DNA of 64,000 nucleotides, taken from NCBI GenBank assembly GCA_004794655.1, contig SMMW01000037.1, positions 124,001-188,000 of the forward strand, given 5' to 3'. Positions 1 through 12,458 of the stretch are shown in pieces; position 1 is the first letter of the stretch, and each line of letters opens with the position of its first letter. Under the pieces are notes generated by a model, which was not told where the DNA came from, did no database searches, and saw only the letters and a program-made list of their open reading frames with translations. The position numbers and the translations under genes are program-made. Source of the DNA: Marisa cornuarietis. Lineage: Eukaryota > Mollusca > Gastropoda > Architaenioglossa > Ampullariidae.

Positions 1-449
1 TTCTAAACACTTTCACTGCATTCTTAGGTCATGATGATTTTTATCTGTTCAAAAAACTTGAACTGTGGAAAAGTTAACCATTCAGGATTTCAAAAAAAGT
101 GACAGAGATTGGGTTCGGTGATAATCATGCTGCATCATGCCAAACAAGACTGATTGTGAAGATTATAGCCATTAGTTGGCAGAACAAAAATTATCCTTAC
201 TTTTGCAGGCTACTCTTTCTTGATGATTAACAGCCATGTGAAGCCACAAATATTTCATGGAGTTGTCAGGCTGCATTAGGAGTGTAATGTAAAGAAATAC
301 ACCACAGCCTCTTCCTATATAATGCACCATCTGTAGCACATGTATTAACTACAAGTACTTCTGAAGAATGTACTTCTAGAATTGCCTGAATAGCCCCAAA
401 ACATGATTTTTAAAAGGAAGACCAATAATTTAAAACAGAAACCCCAATA

Positions 450-2794
450 TTATAATAATGTTTATTTAGAGAGCACCTTACCCTACAGCAATGCCTGGCT
501 TAAGGCATGAACAAAGCCGCATGAGCAGACATTTATCAGTAGGCATCAAACGTGTCATACAAATTTATTCACCATCTCATACACCATAATTACTCTGTCA
601 GTCGGTCTCTCTCTCCCCCTCACATATACAGGGTGGAAGAACCCAGAACGCTCAGAGAAAACTGCAGATGGCATAAAACACGAAAAAAAGGAAAAATGAC
701 AAAAAAAATTACACTATCCAAATCCTATGGCCATTCCCAGCAAGTAAAACCATCTTCTGGCAGAAACAATGATGGAAAACCATCTGCTCAAGAAATCAAA
801 TGTATTATCTCGTTTCTCATACAAAAAGTCTCTATGCATAGCAGGTTGCATAGTAACCAAGGATAAATCACAACAAAGCATTCAACTCTTTAAACAGGTG
901 CTGCCTAATGAGGAAAAAAACCCCAGTGTGCCCAATAAAATACGAATAAGAAATCTTCACTGAACTGGAGGAGGTGCTTGCTTAACTGCGCATAAGACAT
1001 GACACGGAAGGCAGAGCCCAACCTTCTGCTTCCACCTTATTTTACTTTGTAAAATAAATCAGGTGCATTGTAGGCAAGGAAGTTTTCCATTTGCATGCCC
1101 AGACAAGCCCCCAACTGGTGATCTACTGTGAAATTAAGCCATAACCACCAGGCTATGGTGCTTTCAGGAATAAGTTGGTGTAAGTGCACGTTCATTAAGC
1201 AAGAAATCCTTCAGGGATCAAAATAAAATCATGAATTTTTTTGTGTAATACTGTGTACATAGCAAGAGACTGCCAATTCCTGGCTGAAAAGTTCTTAAAT
1301 GTTACCACCAAACAGTCTTCACCTTGTTCAGAGATTGCCAAAATACTGTGAATGCAAGTCATTAAACTAATTGTGTTCAAAACAGTGGTTATATAACATT
1401 AACAGTATTAAGCACGTTAAATGAATTATGACGTAAACCCTTAAATCACCATCTGTATCTCGACAAAATGCAGGTGTCTGATCAACATTACAAAAGGCAA
1501 AGGAGAGTGGTAGAATTCATATCCTTTCTGCATCGTTTTTCTCCACACATAAGAAAAAAAAAGGGACCAGGCTTTTTGGTAAAACATAACAATCCAAAAG
1601 GGTCAGCTATGTCAACCTTGGTGCTAAAGTAATAAGAATGCTTCTCTGGAGTGTTTGTGCCACCAGTGAAAAAATACCGTCTCTGCCAAAACCAATGAGC
1701 AATAACAAGACTGTACGATTTAGGAAATGAATACTCTTTCACACAAAAAGTAACATAACCTAGTTCCACATTTCCAAATTAAAATCAATTTCATATAACC
1801 TTTTCAGACGAAAGTCTTTTCCAAATGATACAAAAATAAAAAAGCCCATATCTGTTAAAATATTACCTTTGCTAAACATGACAACCAGCCAACTTCTAAC
1901 TCCAAAATTACAACTGAATAAACCTGTGATCCCCTAAAATGTGATACACATCTCCAGGTGGCGTGTGTATGAGTCAAAAGTGACAGTACAACATAAAAAT
2001 GTAATTTCTTTATAAAATTAAAAAAGAAAACCACACACTAAAAGCACTGCTATTAGAACACTAAAGACATCACCGAAATCTAAAACTGTGACAGTTTAAA
2101 ACTGTTATAGTAGCTTAACAATTCAGTCAAAAACCAATCTGGAGCAATGTGTGGACCTTGCAAAACAGACTTCCTTAATACAAGTTCAAGAATATGAAGC
2201 CCGCACTTCGCCAATTCCGAAATAAACACATTAATTCAATAAAAAGAAAAAAATAACTTCAAATAACGACCGATTGTTAAAAAAATTCTACAACAGGTCT
2301 CACCACTTTACATAGGTGCACTGGCCATTTTGATTAATACATTTAAAATAATAAAAAATACAAAGATTGCCTAATAACCAACGGTAAAACTATTTGAACG
2401 CTTTTGAATGAAAGTCTATAAACAAACAAATTCTCTAATTGACACTCAGTTACTATAAACTGTTTTCTGGTTTAGTAAAACATTGTGTTTGCTCAGTTAA
2501 GCAATAAATGAGACAATACCTTAAACAGCACATAACAGACATTCAAATGCACATAAAACACTTTCATGTGTCTACCATGTTTACTGACCACGTTTACATA
2601 TCACAGGCAATTCAACTGAAAGTAAACCACCACACTCAACACCTCCATATAAAGGTACGCTGCATTTGTTTAGGATGTTGATCTTAGTAATAAGTCTATA
2701 AATACTTTTATATCAGATGAAGCTTGATGCAGCAAATAAATATCACAAAACTTCCTCAATGTAAAATTTATAAAACATTACCAAACCAGAATTG
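450..2794 (-). other. Probable 3' UTR of the DWNN gene
   Basis: This is an AT-rich stretch with no coding signal, downstream of the stop codon. Minus-strand AATAAA poly(A) signals lie at 564-569 and 461-466, which would give a 3' UTR of about 2.2-2.35 kb. The actual cleavage site is not proven. Positions 1-449 show nothing recognisable. Confidence 0.4.
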
Positions 2795-2843
2795 TTAAAA
2801 CTGGGCACGTACTGCTTTGGCAACTTCCTGCTTGTAAGCCTCC
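2795..2843 (-). CDS. RBBP6: DWNN gene, terminal coding exon
   Basis: The acceptor is TTTTTAACAG. One base completes the preceding Trp codon, then 15 codons (EAYKQEVAKAVRAQF) are followed by TAA at 2797-2795. The phase-2 entry matches the phase-2 donor of the exon at 3503. The lysine/alanine-rich tail is not recognised and differs from the tail of the human DWNN-only isoform. Confidence 0.75.
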
Positions 2844-4320
2844 CTGTTAAAAATTAAAACCAATATTAAATAAACAATGATCACAAAATCTTCATTGGTT
2901 AACAGCATTACTTAAACAGGATAGTACAAAACAAATCACAAGCTAACCACACTACTGCATTTAATACTAAGCATTGAAAATCCTGAATAAAAACGACATT
3001 CTTCAAGTTCAGCAGTTTACAAGACCTGATAGGCCTTTCCAAGAAATCTTAATAACTGCTTATAAACTTGATACAGTAAGTCATGTTTATGTTAAATATC
3101 TTGACTCTCTAAACTGTTAAAAAAACCTGCAGCTTAAGAAGGTTATGGTTCAACACTGAAAATTAACATGACATTTGGAATCCTATAAATAAAAACCTCA
3201 ACATTCTATGAGGTCAATTATTTTGTAAAAGGTCCCAGCTCTTCATGCCCTTGAGTACAGCATTTAAAGTGCCACTGATCTATTAAAAACTGTACAGTTC
3301 TTGCTGGCCATTAACTATACTAGGACTGCAAATTATGTACTAGAAAAAACTGGATAACATTTTCACACACAAATAATTATTTTAAATAAAACACTGGGAT
3401 TTTCCACAAAATGTTATATACACGTTATTTTTCTGTTTTATTGAAAGAGTGTGTGAAAGGGAAAGAATGTTTTCTCTAACAATGAAACATGCCATAACCT
3501 ACCATGATTTCTGTGTGCTGCTTGCTGAACACAAACTGACAGGTACTCGAAACACGATCACTGATGCATTCTTGGGTATCAATGTGTTGTTATTCTTGTA
3601 CACTGAAGAAAAAAAAAATCTAAATGTTTAACAAAAAAACAAACAAATTTGACAATGTTTCTCTAAATCTGCATTATGATTGAAAATAGGCAATAATATG
3701 CATGTACACCTCCGTTACAGAAAGTGTGGGAATGTTGTGTTAGCCATATGCCAGATCTCTACTAAATTTAGCAGGCACATTCTTTTTTATTACTGCTTGG
3801 CCATGGACTATGTCTGGAACGTGTATAATAAAACATGCCTGCAGCATGTTTAATTTTTCTGATCTATTACCAATGGCTCCAACTGGAAAAACAGAAAAAC
3901 TTGTGTCATACCTCTACCATGTATAACAAAAGTAGGCATTGTTGCTAGAGAAAGCACTAATAAGGGAGGGGGGATGAGTGGGGAAAGGAGTGATGCATGG
4001 CAATTTTAATCACAAACCTGTTAACAAACACAAGCTGTTTATTTAGGAAAAAGACATCAAGAATACAAGACTATTAGCACACAATATCAATAAAAATAGC
4101 AATAATTCTTTGCAAATGCCTTTTCCGCTTATCAAAAAAATGACATGAACACACCTTCTCCTGTTTGGGCATTTGTTATTTCCAGTTCGAAGTCTCCAGG
4201 ACGCATTCGTTTTTGATTAGCAATTTCCTTTTTCAAGTCACCCACAGATATATGGAGACCATCAAAAGTTACAGTCTGATATTCAAGACTGCTCTTGAAT
4301 TTGTAGTGAACACAAGACAT
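2795..4320 (-). CDS. RBBP6: DWNN-domain-only protein (RBBP6 short-isoform type), complete, 3 coding exons
   Basis: Joining minus-strand exons 4155-4320, 3503-3602 and 2795-2843 gives 315 nt, or 104 residues plus stop. Residues 1-55 begin MSCVHYKFKSSLEYQTVTF and continue through FDGLHIS and ITNAQTGE. After the first junction comes TLIPKNASVIVFRVP. This is the DWNN ubiquitin-like fold at the start of RBBP6, a RING E3 ligase and pre-mRNA 3'-processing factor. Human RBBP6 also makes a DWNN-only product of about 118 residues. Here the zinc knuckle and RING are absent: after the DWNN domain the protein ends with a tail finishing EAYKQEVAKAVRAQF. Junction phases (1, then 2) are all consistent. A longer isoform that uses exons beyond the left edge cannot be excluded. 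The role as a modifier-like or regulatory partner of full-length RBBP6 is inference. Confidence 0.85.
3503..3602 (-). CDS. RBBP6: DWNN gene, coding exon 2
   Basis: This 100-nt exon has a strong acceptor (a T-run ending CTTCAG) and the donor TCATG|GTAGGT. It enters in phase 1 and leaves in phase 2. Its translation contains NNNTLIPKNASVIVFRVPV, which is the second half of the DWNN domain (the human pattern is LIPKNSSVIVRRIP). It was found only by reading the minus strand between the two outer exons. Confidence 0.85.
4155..4320 (-). CDS. RBBP6: DWNN gene, coding exon 1
   Basis: The exon starts at 4324 after the acceptor TTTTTTCAG, and the ATG is at 4320-4318. The first residues MSCVHYKF match the almost invariant start of RBBP6 in animals. 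The exon gives 55 codons plus one base and ends at the donor AAG|GTGTGT (phase 1). The human first coding exon ends at the same place, after the NAQT motif. Confidence 0.9.
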
Positions 4321-5028
4321 GATTCTGAAAAAACAAACAAAAAACATTTAATCTTTTAAAAGTTTAAGAAATTACAAATCAGAACATATAATGAAACCAA
4401 TTAGAAACAATGTCAATCCATTTCATGCTTCCTCATTCTAGTTAGAAACATCGACTCTAGCTTTGAAAAGTATGACAGCACTCCCCTCCTGCTTTTGACA
4501 ACTCAAGCCTCCAGTCCTTCGCCCTTTTAAAAGATGTTATTCCGGCAAAATTTTTTATTTTAAAACCTGGGACATCCATCAGGCCACGGTGATAAAATTT
4601 TAGAATCTGCTTTACATGCAAATATTGGTTGTGCTTAGTGAATCTTTTTGTACTTCAATCATGACGAATGAAAGACAAAACAAATTAACATCACGCTGAC
4701 AATATTAACTCATTGCAATCGCACCAGTAAGCTGCAGCTGGTGGTTTGCCTTGATTAAGACGTCACACCAGACGTGTACGGTACTTTTATTATTTTTAAT
4801 TCGCAAATGGTTAATGGTACAGGAACAAAAAATAGCTTGTTCTAAAGCTGAATCCTTTATCTCCAAGTTACATCCCTTCACTTAAACAACAGGACATTAA
4901 CTACCACAATTCCTTTCTGGAATAGCTACTAAACAAAATGGTCATGTGAGTTGATGCAAGTTGATTTCCCAAAAGGTTTTATGCACCTAAGGCTACATTA
5001 ATTTCACAGCAGCAACCTTCAGATGTAC

Positions 5029-5340
5029 AGTGAAACGTCGGTTTTCGCCCACTTCAGTTATTGCTGATTTTTCTCCCATGAAAAATTTCTCAGTTTTAAT
5101 AGGCGGGCCCACTTGCCTCGCTGCTAATTTTGCTACCCATGGATTCTCCTGCTCAGTCGACCCAGATGACGGGAATGGGTACCTGACTCCATAGAGGGTT
5201 GGGGAAGGTAAGGCAACGAGGGAGAGGAGATTGGCACCACCCTCATGTAAAAGCTGGCCCCGAGAAAAGTGGGGTCTCTAACACCTCACTCCCCAACGAC
5301 CTGAAAAGGTTATGGGATGACCTTTACCTTTTTTAATTAA
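5029..5340 (+). repeat. Possible one-ended pogo/Tigger-like transposon remnant
   Basis: It starts CAGTGAAACGTCGGTTTTCG and continues into a segment alternating short T-runs and C-rich patches, in the style of pogo-group termini. No matching inverted end was found, so it is either truncated or not a transposon. It lies in the 4325-6307 intron, which otherwise shows no coding signal. Confidence 0.3.
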
Positions 5341-6307
5341 TGTTGTGAATGAAGTACTAGCATGTCATAGTTGATCATAGGTGCGAATCGCATACTTTGC
5401 TAGTGGATAACAAATTAACAGGTGGATTTTGGAGACATGTTAAGCCTAGTTTTATATCGCCAATATCTACCAACATCTTCAAAAAACGCAAGCCATTCAG
5501 GTTGGCCTTCAAGAAGTGGCAGGATTAAACCACAATTTCATCCTTCTGAACCATCAGAAAATACATTTTTTGTGGTTGCCCTTAATTTCATTCACTTATG
5601 GATAATTTTAGACTACAAAACATCTCTACTATCTCATTTAAAATAAATCTCCAGTGTTCAGAAATACTTTTTGAAAAGCTAGTGGAGGTATGCTGCTATT
5701 TGTGCATTTTTCAAAAATATATAACACACTATGGCCTAAAGGTAAGAACAGTTGGTTTATCTTGTGACCTTATTGAGTTTATACTGTACACCGTTTTAAC
5801 TTTCGTTACTAAAATCTGGTTCTGAATGTCATCTTCTGTAAATTAATTATATCGTATACGTACCTTACGCCTTATCAGTCTAAGATTGTAATTTGTATAA
5901 CATTAATGATTACGGCACAACCATTCTCAATGACTTTCTACGACCACGAGCCATATTGAAACAATATCATCGATGTTTTATTATGTCTATGGCTCTCTCA
6001 TAGTATTAGTTTAATCAAAAAATATTTCTAACATTATTGACTGTTGTTAACTGCGAAATAACAAAACGCATTTGAAAGCCCTGATAACTTAAAGTAGTAT
6101 TAATAATACTGTTTTCTTATGTTATCGAACATTGGCAAGTGTAGCAAAGACGAGAAAAAGCGCCTAATTTTTTTTAACAATATTCTTCTGTGATGCAAAA
6201 AAATATACGCTGCTGACATGTTTTAAATGTGATACTATTAAAAACGTACATGAGAAATGGGAAACACAGTTTCGAGAAAACTGTTTAAAATAGTGATTTC
6301 AACTTAC

Positions 6308-6370
6308 ATTCTTTAGTTCGTCTTCCCGATGAAAGACATATTAACATGGCTCCCTCATGTCTCGAGAACT
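6308..6370 (-). other. Candidate 5' untranslated first exon of the DWNN gene
   Basis: On the minus strand a good donor (GAAT|GTAAGTTG) lies at 6308/6307, just inside a short stretch that starts next to a CRE. The coding exon at 4155 begins with a clean acceptor four bases before its ATG, so an upstream untranslated exon is required. This is the best candidate. It contains three upstream ATGs. The right boundary is approximate. Confidence 0.45.
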
Positions 6371-6375
6371 ATCGT

Positions 6376-6383
6376 TGACGTCA
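6376..6383. promoter_or_regulatory. CRE palindrome in the probable DWNN gene promoter
   Basis: This is a perfect TGACGTCA, the full CREB/ATF site, immediately upstream of the candidate first exon. The position suits a TATA-less promoter. Its use is inferred. Confidence 0.5.
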
Positions 6384-7759
6384 CAATCTCGTTTCTCCCA
6401 AATCACGAAATGCTGAAATAAATAGAATTAAACTTATTCATAAAATTAACAACAGTTCAATACTTGTCATTATTTTAAAATTTTGTAATAAAATAAATGT
6501 TAGAATTTGATTATAGATAAATTACATGTTAGTGACAAAGATTCTCGCGAACGCGTGAACTTGGTGAGGTCATACCAAAAGTCCACGTCTCTTCCGCGTT
6601 TTAAGCGCTAAGAGCATGCTCTCTATGAGTGTGAATATGCGCTATACAAATCTTCACTATTATTATTATTAAAAGTTTTATGCAGTGTACAACCATAGGC
6701 CTAGATAAAGTTGTACTATTTATTGTATTGGTAAATAATGAAACTAATTTAAAAAAAAAATTGCATGTATTAAAACATCTTAAAGATCATAATATAAACG
6801 TACTTTATATTACCAGCTTTATGGTGTCATTACTAAAGTGTTAGATTTCACATTTACATGTAATTTGGGTAAACCTGAGTTTTGATACAAAACTTTATAG
6901 GTAAGCCTGCAGTTTTCATTTTATTAAAAACTAGTTACTAATTTTTGAGGACTAGAGTCAGTGCCACTTGCCGATCAAGAGCTGGAGTAGATTCTTTGAA
7001 ACATGGGTTGTTTGTGAATATCGTATTGATAAACTTGGCCAATGTTGACTGTTGATAGCCCAGCATTAATTCGTTTCATCATGTAGAAGACTGGTTTTCT
7101 ACAGTAATTAAATTATTGGCAACATGAATCAGTAATCACTTCGTATGATTTCAGATTTACTGGTGAATCATGCTGAAGGAAATATAACCTGAGCTAAGCT
7201 ATAACTGTCTAATATAAAAGACATTGCAAATATTTTAAATCAAGCCAACCAGGATGCCTAGAATCAGTAACCCTTGCAGTTGACGATTACAACACACAGG
7301 CTTTAAGCACTATTGTCACCAGGATCATTGCTGTTGTTACCTTTGAAAGGGAAAAGCACATCTACCTAAAGGGGATTTGACACTGCAGGTTAATGGAGAA
7401 GGGGAAGGAAAGTGTTAGGATAGGTGCAGAAAGGCTGCTGTTTCCTAACACTGCAGTAGTTGGCTACTGCTGATGGTGTGCTCTTCTAGCTGTTATTCTT
7501 TGTTCTGGATGTCAAGCAGCAGTGAAAGTGTTCTGAGGGGAAATCCTTGGATCATTGCAAGACGAATCGATTGCAGAAGCATTTGCCAACCATGTTTTCA
7601 TTAATCAAGAACAAAAGCCAGAGGTTCAAAGACGATCAGACACAGTCGTAGTTCTGACCATAAGTGATGTCAACTAGTGATCAGCAGGTGTTGCTTTATG
7701 GACTCTGTGGATAGCTTCCAGGAGACCAAAGTTTTTGGGTTCCGGGGGAAGTATAGTTA

Positions 7760-8090
7760 CAAAGCTGAAATTTAAAGGAACTACAGAAAGGCACCAGGAG
7801 CCATAGTTATGAAGCAAGGGCAAGTCGTTTGCCTAGGGCAACATGGGAAACTCCAGGAAAAATGTCTTGTTTCCAAAATTATAAAGCGCTTTCCAGATTG
7901 TTTGGATACTGCTTCGTGTTTCTTTATCCCAGGGCACCTTTGCCACTGCTTTATAACTGTGGTTCCAGGGGGAAAACATCTTTGGTGTCTGAACGGCACT
8001 GTATAATTTTGGAAATGACGCTTTTCCTTGAATCCCCCATGCAAAGACTTGGTCTTCCTTCATAACTACCGCCCCAGGAGTGAAGCCTAC
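7760..8090. repeat. Imperfect long inverted repeat (foldback)
   Basis: The left arm (about 7760-7890) and the reverse complement of the right arm (about 7965-8090) share ordered blocks: TAGTTATGAAG, a GGCAAGTCGTTTGC-like block (right arm ACCAAGTCTTTGC), and TTTCCAAAATTATA, with small gaps between them. The RNA from either strand could fold into a hairpin of about 100 bp or more with a loop of about 70 nt. It could be an old foldback MITE or a long-hairpin RNA source. No flanking target duplication was identified. Confidence 0.55.
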
Positions 8091-8714
8091 TTCCTAATTT
8101 GACTCAACATGGAAAAACTCACCCAGTCTGGAGATTAAGGATTGAGAGATTGATAGCTTTTTCTTGAGAAGTCATATCTGGGACGTCTTTAGCTGTCCGG
8201 AAAGAGGTGGGAACCCTCTCCACAGAATTAGGAGACAGTTTCGTGAAGTGGTGGCAATTGTATGAGCAGTAGAATGCAAGCTGCAATTACTGAGAAGACG
8301 TAGTTTTTACTGTCAGCCCTGCATCTCCTTTAAGGTCAATTTCCTCAATTTCATCCACTTCCAACGAAAAAAAAAATCAACAAGGAGGGGATTCTTATCT
8401 TACCTTCTGTATCATCTTGGACTGCATGTGGCTGAGTGCATAGGCGTCATCTTGTGCACCAGAGGCCTAGCCCAACATTCAGCTTGCAGCCACTGCACTG
8501 CCAAACGCAAGGCAGGATAGTCTCTCCCCCCCAACTTTTCCCTGCTTCAGGACTCCATATTATTTTTGCTCATCTCAAACAGTGCCGCTTTGGTGTTGAA
8601 TGGTCATGAATCGCTATGTGTGCTGTTTTTCGATTTATTGAGCTCCCACCCCGCTGTAAATGTGTTGAAGTCAAAGCATTTTGCCTTAGAAATTTTATCC
8701 ATGCCCGATGCATT

Positions 8715-8900
8715 TCATTTATTGAAAATGCTTCCACCTTGAGATGATTTTATCATGTGGAGGGAGGGAAGTAGAGTACCTTAGAAAATCCCTATTGCTG
8801 GCCCTGCGGGAACAGGTGTCACAGTGTCCCGAGGCAAGATCTGAACCCCAGGCTTCTCACTGGGGTAGTGACAAGAATGTCCTAAATAGAACACTACCAA
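8715..8900 (-). repeat. tRNA-SINE remnant (same family as 21991-22225)
   Basis: It aligns in order with the well-preserved SINE at 22 kb: ATGCTTCCACCTT, GCGGGAACAGGTGTCACA, GTGTCCCGAGGCAAGATCT, CTCACTGGGGTAGTGACAAG, then ACACTACC. The orientation is minus, with the tRNA-like head at about 8900. It is heavily mutated, and the open frame across it is not a gene. Confidence 0.6.
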
Positions 8901-9462
8901 AACTCCAGGCCCTTACCAGTTGTCGCCTTCCTCATCTATGGCTGTCCAGCTTCCTGCCCTTTCAGTACTCTTATAAACATCCTTGCTCCTGTGATATCTT
9001 TTCTCCATTCCTCAGACCATAGATGCTAGCTAAGTGTCCTTGTTCGAACCTTCCAAACTGCAACAACTGTGCACTATATGTCGTATCTGCCCCTCTTTCC
9101 TGTCCATCTATCCACCTTCTTTAGTTTAAACTCGGGTTACCTTTCTCATGCTAACCTAAACATTATCTATTGTATGTGAGCTGTATTATTAAAGTATCGC
9201 CTGAAGATTCAGGTTTAGTCTTTTTGTGGATGAAAGAATGTGCAAAATGCCTACATGAGTGATGGCGTGCACCTTGACCAAGTCCAAACTTCTCTGCCAA
9301 TACATTGCCCTTGTGTATAACTGGGACTACGATTTTAAGAGATTTTGGAGGTTTGAGCTTCGAACCTTTCCCCTGCTATAGATAGTTATGACCGACATCA
9401 TGATAAACAGAATTTGTGTAGTGTTTTTGCTTTTTATGTTGCATGTTCATTTAAGCGTGCAT

Positions 9463-9590
9463 GGAACAAAGCGTGTCACAGCTGGAGAAAAATTCTGTGT
9501 GCTTCAGGCGAGAGCTGAACCCACGAGCCTCACTCAGTCTTAGTGACAAGTGTTTGACGCCTTTACCACAGGACCATCTATTACACTTCC
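9463..9590 (-). repeat. Partial, degraded tRNA-SINE remnant
   Basis: It retains the GTGTCACA block, then GGCGAGAGCTGAACCCA, then CTTAGTGACAAGTGTTTGACG and CCTTTACCACA. This matches the tRNA-like head of the 22-kb SINE in the same orientation. The central core is lost. Confidence 0.45.
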
Positions 9591-10163
9591 TTTCAGAAGC
9601 CGATTTCTGACTCACCATTGCCACAATCACCATCACTTTGGCTGGTTCCTTGCTTTGGCAGGAAAGTGCCTACAGCTAGATGTGATTTTTTTTAGTATGA
9701 GGGGAGAATGAGTAAACTGGATTACCCCCCTAAAAACACCAACAGATGGCCCTAGCAACAGGTGACACAATCAACATCACCTATCACTTCAGAAACAGCT
9801 GACTAGTTCTAGCCTGTATGAGAACAGATTGCAAGAGGTGTAGGGTATAACATGCAAGCCATTAGTTCTTCACTCATTCATGTGCATCACTTACCCTTGC
9901 AGAGCAATGCAGGAATAGGGCCAGGACGGATTTGGTTACTCAGAATATTAGTGAATGATTCAATATTCCTAAAACTTTCTGCTCTTTTATGTGTGCATGT
10001 CTCAATTTTTATGTACTTAGAAGACAGCCACAAATTCACTCTGCACATGCTTGTTCTTTCACACCAAGATATATTCTCTTAAAATATAAACCTTTGTACC
10101 TCTTCTTCATATCTGACTCATTTGAAAACAAACAACAGCAGAAAAGGAACCATCCTTGTGCTA

Positions 10164-12458
10164 TTTATTTCTTTATTTTCCTGTTCAAGAAAGATCTTCA
10201 TGTATTTCACGGATATGTGTTGCTCTCAAGGACAGGAACAATAACCTCAACCAATGATGTTATCTCTGTAAGAACATTAGTGCTATAAATGAAAATTGAT
10301 TCAGCTGAAAAACAGCACAATGCATGTATGATAAGAAAATCCAATGCTCAAATAGTCTAAATCTCCTTTTTTTGTCTTGCGTATTGTCATTTATTTTCCA
10401 GTGACATATACACAATGTGTATCCGTGCATGCTTACATTTGCACTTATGTCCTCAACTTGGTCATAATTACTGTTAAGTTCTGTAAAATAATTACACCCA
10501 CACTGCCATAATTGGCAAGTGAAAACAAAGCCCTCAAAACAATAACACTCCTTCAGTAAAATCGCAGGAATGTGAACTTCCTGTCGGCCAATGTTCATTA
10601 ATAATTCTCACTTCTTTATGTTCTATAAGCAGTTAATGTAAAACAAGAGATATCAGAAATATTAGCAAGGAAGAAATGTGACAGTATGGTCCTGTCCTGT
10701 TAATTTCTTTTTCACCAAAATACAAGTACTTCAAATAATTTATGCAAATCCATCTTATTTTTAAAAAGTATTAATCACCTGACATTTACCGCAGCTTCAC
10801 AGAAGCTGCAGATCTGAGACTTTTTTAAAACAGGAATGCTATTCAATGCAGAAAAAGTTTCTACACAAACTGAAGACAAAGCATTTATAAACTGTTACTT
10901 TTCTTCAGCTCTAAGCTGGATTGCTGATGATTAAGATGCAAGCTTCCACATAACCTGACTTTCACACGTCCTTCCAAAAACTAATGCTGATGTCTCCATA
11001 AAAATTAGACAATCTGCACTTATCATCAATCCAGAAACCAAACTACAGTAAGACCACACCAGAATTTTGCTTTGGTACTGTCGAAAGTTTAACAATGCAT
11101 CAGCAGGAAGGAAGCAGCCAGTGAAAGCAGCTTCCCAACTTTCAGCCGATGTATTCTCAAAGAGCACTAAAAAACCCCAAAACAAAAGACTGGGTGCAAA
11201 GACAGTCACAAGACTGTCAGGAATATTTGTGTGTGTATATATATCTAAATGGCGAAAAGACCATATCCTTAAATGAGACCACCAAAAACTCTCTTATCTC
11301 CTTTGATTAATATTTTATATATTACACTACTACACAATTAAGGGTGAACACCTAAACAAATTCTTGTCGTAAAAACTGATGCAGTTAAATATGCTTCTCA
11401 TTCCATATTTTCTGGTTGATAGTTTTCGCTATCAGCATCAAAGTCAGAATTTTCAATTACTTTTAAGTTCATAAATGGTATGCAAGTCAGAAAACATAAA
11501 GATGGAAGACCACAGATGTTACCAACAGGTTAATACAAGATTCTCTCCCTTAAACCATGCAATCCCATCTTATCACTACCCACTTACTAAACATCTTGCT
11601 ACAATCAAAAATATATTTCAAAGGTCCGGATATGTTAAAGCTAAAAGAACTTTCTGATTATATGCTTACATTACTTCAATGCATCAACAATGCAAGCTAG
11701 AGTTAGCAGTTGTTTCCTGTTTCAGATTGATAAGATTTTATATGTAAAATGTCCATTGACCCATACACTTATTTACAGAGCTAATACATTAATACATATT
11801 TACACAGATACAAAATTTTGACAAATAAAAATTTACAACTGCCAGTATACTAGCTGCATGACTGTGGGGGCATATGACAATGGAGATAATGTCTGTACAG
11901 TCTCCCAACAATAACAATCGCTTTATACACAACCAAAACAAGAAAAAATAGAGAAGAAAAATAATGAAAGACACTTGGCACTCTTAGGACAATTTACAAA
12001 TGATTTCACAACACATCCCTCACTTGATAGGGCCTGCTTCTCAAAATGAGGTGAAACACTGTTGAGAGGGTATAATTCTCTTTTCATGAATACATGCACA
12101 CACACACACACACAATCTCTTTCCTGCAGTGTGAACAGCATTGCATCTTTAAAAAAAAAGTCACTTATTCCTCATGAAAGGCACAGCTGAGGCTGTACTC
12201 AATGCACAGTCCTTTATGACTTTCTCTCACTCACTCACCCACCTCAGTTAGCATCCATTGTGCCAAAACTATTTTCCCTCTTATCTCTCCGAGGCCCAAA
12301 TTTTCCTGAAAAATCTCCTAACATAGAAGGGAAGAACTGAAATTCCTGCCCTCACCCACACCCTGACCAGCACCCTGTGTAGCATTCTTCAGCTTTTTAA
12401 AGAAAAGTTTTTTTTTCTTCATTCATCTGCACAGCACTGATATCTGTCTTGACACAGG
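10164..12458 (-). other. Probable 3' UTR of the TRAK gene
   Basis: This region is non-coding and follows the TRAK stop codon. Minus-strand AATAAA signals are at 10390-10395, 10172-10177 and 10164-10169, so a UTR of about 2.1-2.3 kb is plausible. A short (AC)n tract lies near 12,097. The end point is a guess from the poly(A) signals. Confidence 0.4.

Larger units (their letters stand above)
6384..10163. other. Intergenic region between the DWNN gene and the TRAK 3' end
   Basis: No conserved protein-coding exon was recognised on either strand. The region holds a foldback hairpin (7760-8090) and two tRNA-SINE remnants (8715-8900 and 9463-9590). The overlapping short frames near 7.8-8.1 kb come from the hairpin and do not look like genes. 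Confidence 0.5.

Noticed and set aside
2843..4320. Direct joining of the DWNN exon 1 to the terminal exon at 2843
   Set aside because: The phases do not match (1 versus 2) and the DWNN domain would be cut in half; the middle exon at 3503-3602 solves both.
7781..8065. Overlapping open frames on both strands
   Set aside because: They arise from the foldback repeat; none has a recognisable domain or splice signal.
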